A stretch of 7,114 nucleotides of DNA, taken from NCBI GenBank assembly GCA_030830285.1, contig JAURNF010000069.1, forward strand, positions 1-7,114. Direction: 5' to 3'. Position numbers and translations under genes: made by a program. The notes beneath the pieces are model-generated. The model saw only the letters and a program-made list of their open reading frames with translations. It did not search any database and was not told the DNA's origin. This stretch comes from Candidatus Kapaibacterium sp. (GTDB lineage: Bacteria; Bacteroidota; Ignavibacteria; Kapaibacteriales; Kapaibacteriaceae). Positions within the stretch are counted from its first letter, which is position 1. Each line of letters opens with the position of its first letter. This document shows, in pieces, positions 5,343-7,114 of the stretch.

Positions 5343-5723
5343 ATGATGCACCGCCTCGTTCTCATGCTTTCTGCGATCCTCATGATGTTCGCCATCTTCG
5401 GTTTGGTGATGTGGATCGGCGCGCTCGAGGGCGACAATGAAAAGGCCGCCTTTGGCAACATGGTCCTCTGTTTTGTCATGACCTTCCTGATGTCCGTCGC
5501 GTTGGGCATCGGTATGCGTATGCGTAAGTCCATGAACGAGCGTGCAGAAGCAGTGCTGACAGAACTGTTCGCTAGCGTCGGCTATGTGGATGCAGTTGTG
5601 TTTGCTGACCGGATGGGCGTGTCACTGGACGATGCTCGCGACATGCTCGATAAGCGCGCTCGCGATCGCCGATGGTTGCGTACTGAGTTTGCGCACTACG
5701 ACGCGCGTTACTCAAGGGACTAA
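5343..5723 (+). CDS. Small two-helix membrane protein with possible cytoplasmic helix-turn-helix
   Basis: I do not recognise a named family. The 126-residue product has two hydrophobic helices (about 5-27 and 38-58) joined by a short acidic/polar loop (EGDNEKAAF). A basic stretch RMRKSMNER (59-67) follows, which by the positive-inside rule places both ends in the cytoplasm. The soluble tail (about 66-126) is helical: AEAVLTELFASVGYVDAVVF, then ADRMGVSLDDARDMLDKRARDRRW. The latter has the spacing of a helix-turn-helix (A-x-x-M-G-V-S-x-x-x-A-x-x-x-L) and resembles one half of a winged helix. A membrane-bound regulator or a protein-interaction domain are both possible. It is the first gene of a rightward unit, 6 bp ahead of the GT2 gene. 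The start could be ATG 5343 or the adjoining ATG 5346; no Shine-Dalgarno is visible. Confidence 0.75.
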   Translation: MMHRLVLMLSAILMMFAIFGLVMWIGALEGDNEKAAFGNMVLCFVMTFLMSVALGIGMRMRKSMNERAEAVLTELFASVGYVDAVVFADRMGVSLDDARDMLDKRARDRRWLRTEFAHYDARYSRD

Positions 5724-5729
5724 CACCTC

Positions 5730-6419
5730 ATGACCAGCCAGCGCACGGCTGTCATCATCCCCGCTCTCAACGAAGAACGGTCAATCGGCATTGTTGTGTC
5801 GTCAATGATCAACCACGTCGATACAGTTATCGTTGTCGACAATGGCTCGACCGATCGCACACCGGATGTGGCCCGCGACGCAGGCGCACGCGTTGTGCTG
5901 CAACGTGAGCGTGGGTATGGCGCTGCATGCCTGCGCGGACTGCACGAACTGTCGAGCAATGCGCCCGATGTTGTGCTGTTCATGGATGGGGATGCGAGCG
6001 ATAACCCTGAGGATGCACGCGACGTGCTTCAATGCGTCATTGATAGACGTGCTGACTTCTGCCTTGGTAGCCGCGTTGCTAGCGTTGCTGATCGCGGCTC
6101 CCTAACGCCGCAGCAACGTTTTGGTAATTGGCTGGCAACGCATCTTATCGCGCTGCGTTGGCGCGTGCGCTACACAGACCTTGGTCCGTTGCGCGCATTG
6201 CGTTGGAGTGCGCTGCAATCGCTCGATATGCAGGATCGCACATGGGGTTGGACGGTTGAAATGCAGATCAAGGCAGCTCGTGATGGTGTACGCGTGTTGG
6301 AGTTGCCCGTGCGATATCACAAGCGCATCGGCACATCGAAGATCAGCGGCACCGTCATGGGATCTGTCCGCGCTGGTGTGAAGATCATAGGGACGATTCT
6401 TCGCTATGCGATTGTTTGA
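5730..6419 (+). CDS. GT2 glycosyltransferase, polyprenyl-phosphate sugar synthase type
   Basis: This 229-residue GT-A fold enzyme should move a sugar from a nucleotide donor, probably to a polyprenyl phosphate at the cytoplasmic membrane face. Visible motifs are TAVIIPALNEERSIG (6-20), the nucleotide-binding IVVDNGSTDRTPDVA (34-48), RERGYGAACLRGL (59-71), and the metal-binding D-x-D in FMDGDASDNPED (84-95; Asp86, Asp88). GSR (113-115), QRFGNWLAT (129-137), YTDLGPLRALRW (148-159) and TWGWTVEMQIKAARDGVRVLELPVRYHKRIGTSKISG (171-207) follow. The last segment and the Y-T-D-x-G-P-x-R-A motif are typical of DPM1/GtrB-like GT2 enzymes. The C-terminal transmembrane pair of GtrB is absent, so it is probably a peripheral enzyme. 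It begins 6 bp after the small membrane-protein gene and overlaps the GT-C gene by 14 bp, so the three are probably co-transcribed. The sugar cannot be told from sequence. Confidence 0.9.
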   Translation: MTSQRTAVIIPALNEERSIGIVVSSMINHVDTVIVVDNGSTDRTPDVARDAGARVVLQRERGYGAACLRGLHELSSNAPDVVLFMDGDASDNPEDARDVLQCVIDRRADFCLGSRVASVADRGSLTPQQRFGNWLATHLIALRWRVRYTDLGPLRALRWSALQSLDMQDRTWGWTVEMQIKAARDGVRVLELPVRYHKRIGTSKISGTVMGSVRAGVKIIGTILRYAIV

Positions 6420-7114
6420 TTCAACGGTGTTGATCTTCCTCGTTGCGTGCGTTGCCGCAACCTACGCGAGCGGCGTACTCTGGTTGAATTCATCAACCTT
6501 TAACGTTCAGATGCTGTGTGTTGCCACGGGTGCATGGCTTATCCTGATGCTTGGAAGGCTTCGCTCGATCAACACTTTTAGTCAGGGAATTCAACGACGC
6601 ATTCTTGTGGCGCTCGGAATTTGTGTCGTTCTCGTTGCTCCATTGCACGACATGTTCTCGGACGATACACGACGGTATCTGTGGGATGGAATCGTGGTGG
6701 CCTCGGGTGAAGACCCATATGCATCGGCACCATTGCAACAGCCGCTGGTAGCGCATCGCATTGTACTACCTGATGGCGTAATGCTACCTGACGACATGCC
6801 GTATGCATCAATGCGAACGATCTATCCGCCAGGTACGCAGGTAGTTGTCGGCGCAATCGTCGCAGTGCTTGGCACCCCCACAGTGCACTCGTTTGAGATC
6901 GCATGGTGGTTGCTCGTGGCCTTCGTGCTCTGTGCAGCCGTGTATAGTGCTGACACTCGTGATCGACCCTGGATTACTATCGCTGCACTCTCGCCAGTGT
7001 TCCTCATCCATGGTTTGGCAGACGTGCACAGCGATGCACTTATGGCAGCAATTGCGCTGCTTGGTGTGATTGCACTTCGTAGGGATCGTCTCTATCTCGC
7101 TGCCGCACTCATCG
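6406..7114 (+). CDS. Polytopic GT-C glycosyltransferase (GT87/mannosyltransferase-like), C-terminus outside window
   Basis: The frame is open from ATG 6406 to the window edge (236 complete codons), so the protein is truncated by the edge and not by mutation. It has hydrophobic helices at about 6-26, 35-51, 65-81, 146-156, 164-181, 189-203 and 209-224, as in multi-spanning GT-C enzymes. A conserved first-loop signature is present: FSDDTRRYLWDGIVVASGEDPYA (84-106). The acidic pair, R-Y-x-W-D-G and G-x-x-P-Y are typical of GT-C transferases that use polyprenyl-phosphate sugars. IYPPGTQ (139-145) matches the Y-P-P-x-x-Q motif common in GT87-like mannosyltransferases. One acidic residue in the loop is likely catalytic by family analogy. 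The 14-bp overlap with the GT2 gene suggests coupled translation and a shared pathway, with GT2 making the lipid-linked donor and this protein using it outside the membrane. That pairing is inference. Confidence 0.85.
   Translation, partial: MRLFDSTVLIFLVACVAATYASGVLWLNSSTFNVQMLCVATGAWLILMLGRLRSINTFSQGIQRRILVALGICVVLVAPLHDMFSDDTRRYLWDGIVVASGEDPYASAPLQQPLVAHRIVLPDGVMLPDDMPYASMRTIYPPGTQVVVGAIVAVLGTPTVHSFEIAWWLLVAFVLCAAVYSADTRDRPWITIAALSPVFLIHGLADVHSDALMAAIALLGVIALRRDRLYLAAALI

Noticed and set aside
5303..5533. 77-residue N-terminal extension of the carboxyltransferase from ATG 5533
   Set aside because: It would run through the divergent promoter gap and the start of the small membrane-protein gene; family alignment begins at ATG 5302.
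6493..7029. Minus-strand frames of 61-108 residues opposite the GT-C gene
   Set aside because: The plus-strand frame is continuous to the edge and carries GT-C motifs and membrane helices; the opposite frames are shadows.

Overview
The window is ordinary-looking bacterial chromosome, with protein genes packed tightly on both strands and gaps of at most about 56 bp. I see no rRNA, tRNA, transposase, CRISPR array or phage gene. The likely source is a member of the Bacteroidota/Chlorobiota (FCB) group, possibly an Ignavibacteria/Kapabacteria-type lineage. This rests on a DUF4397-like lipoprotein built from repeats, a general lack of Shine-Dalgarno sequences, AT-rich elements close to the TAnnTTTG -7 promoter box of Bacteroidota, and the family signatures of the DoxX and GT-C proteins. 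The assignment is an inference.

Left part (1-2219). A leftward lipoprotein gene, cut by the window edge, encodes repeated beta-rich modules resembling DUF4397. It is divergent from prfA (peptide chain release factor 1, complete, GTG start), with 56 bp between them. The prfA stop codon lies in the loop of a small hairpin.

Centre (2220-3736). A rightward three-gene unit follows: a MarR-family regulator, a four-helix DoxX-family membrane protein, and a secreted CAP/SCP-domain protein whose start overlaps the doxX stop by 4 bp. A near-perfect 18-bp palindrome just ahead of marR is a good candidate for its own operator. The doxX gene has the only textbook ribosome binding site in the window. A perfect 9-bp, terminator-like hairpin sits inside the signal-peptide codons of the CAP gene.

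Right part (3746-7114). A leftward gene encodes the carboxyltransferase (beta) subunit of a biotin-dependent acyl-CoA carboxylase, probably acting on propionyl-CoA. It converges on the CAP gene with 9 bp between the stop codons. Its upstream side is divergent from a second rightward operon. The 40-bp divergent gap carries a perfect 8-bp inverted repeat whose arms both resemble outward-facing -7 boxes. That operon encodes a small protein with two membrane helices and a possible cytoplasmic helix-turn-helix, then a GT2 glycosyltransferase of the polyprenyl-phosphate-sugar synthase type, then (14-bp overlap, cut by the window edge) a polytopic GT-C glycosyltransferase. The two enzymes plausibly form a donor-synthase/transferase pair for an envelope glycan.

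No clear new system is present. The best leads are the marR-doxX-CAP cassette with its palindrome and internal hairpin, and the membrane-anchored helix-turn-helix protein heading the glycosyltransferase operon.
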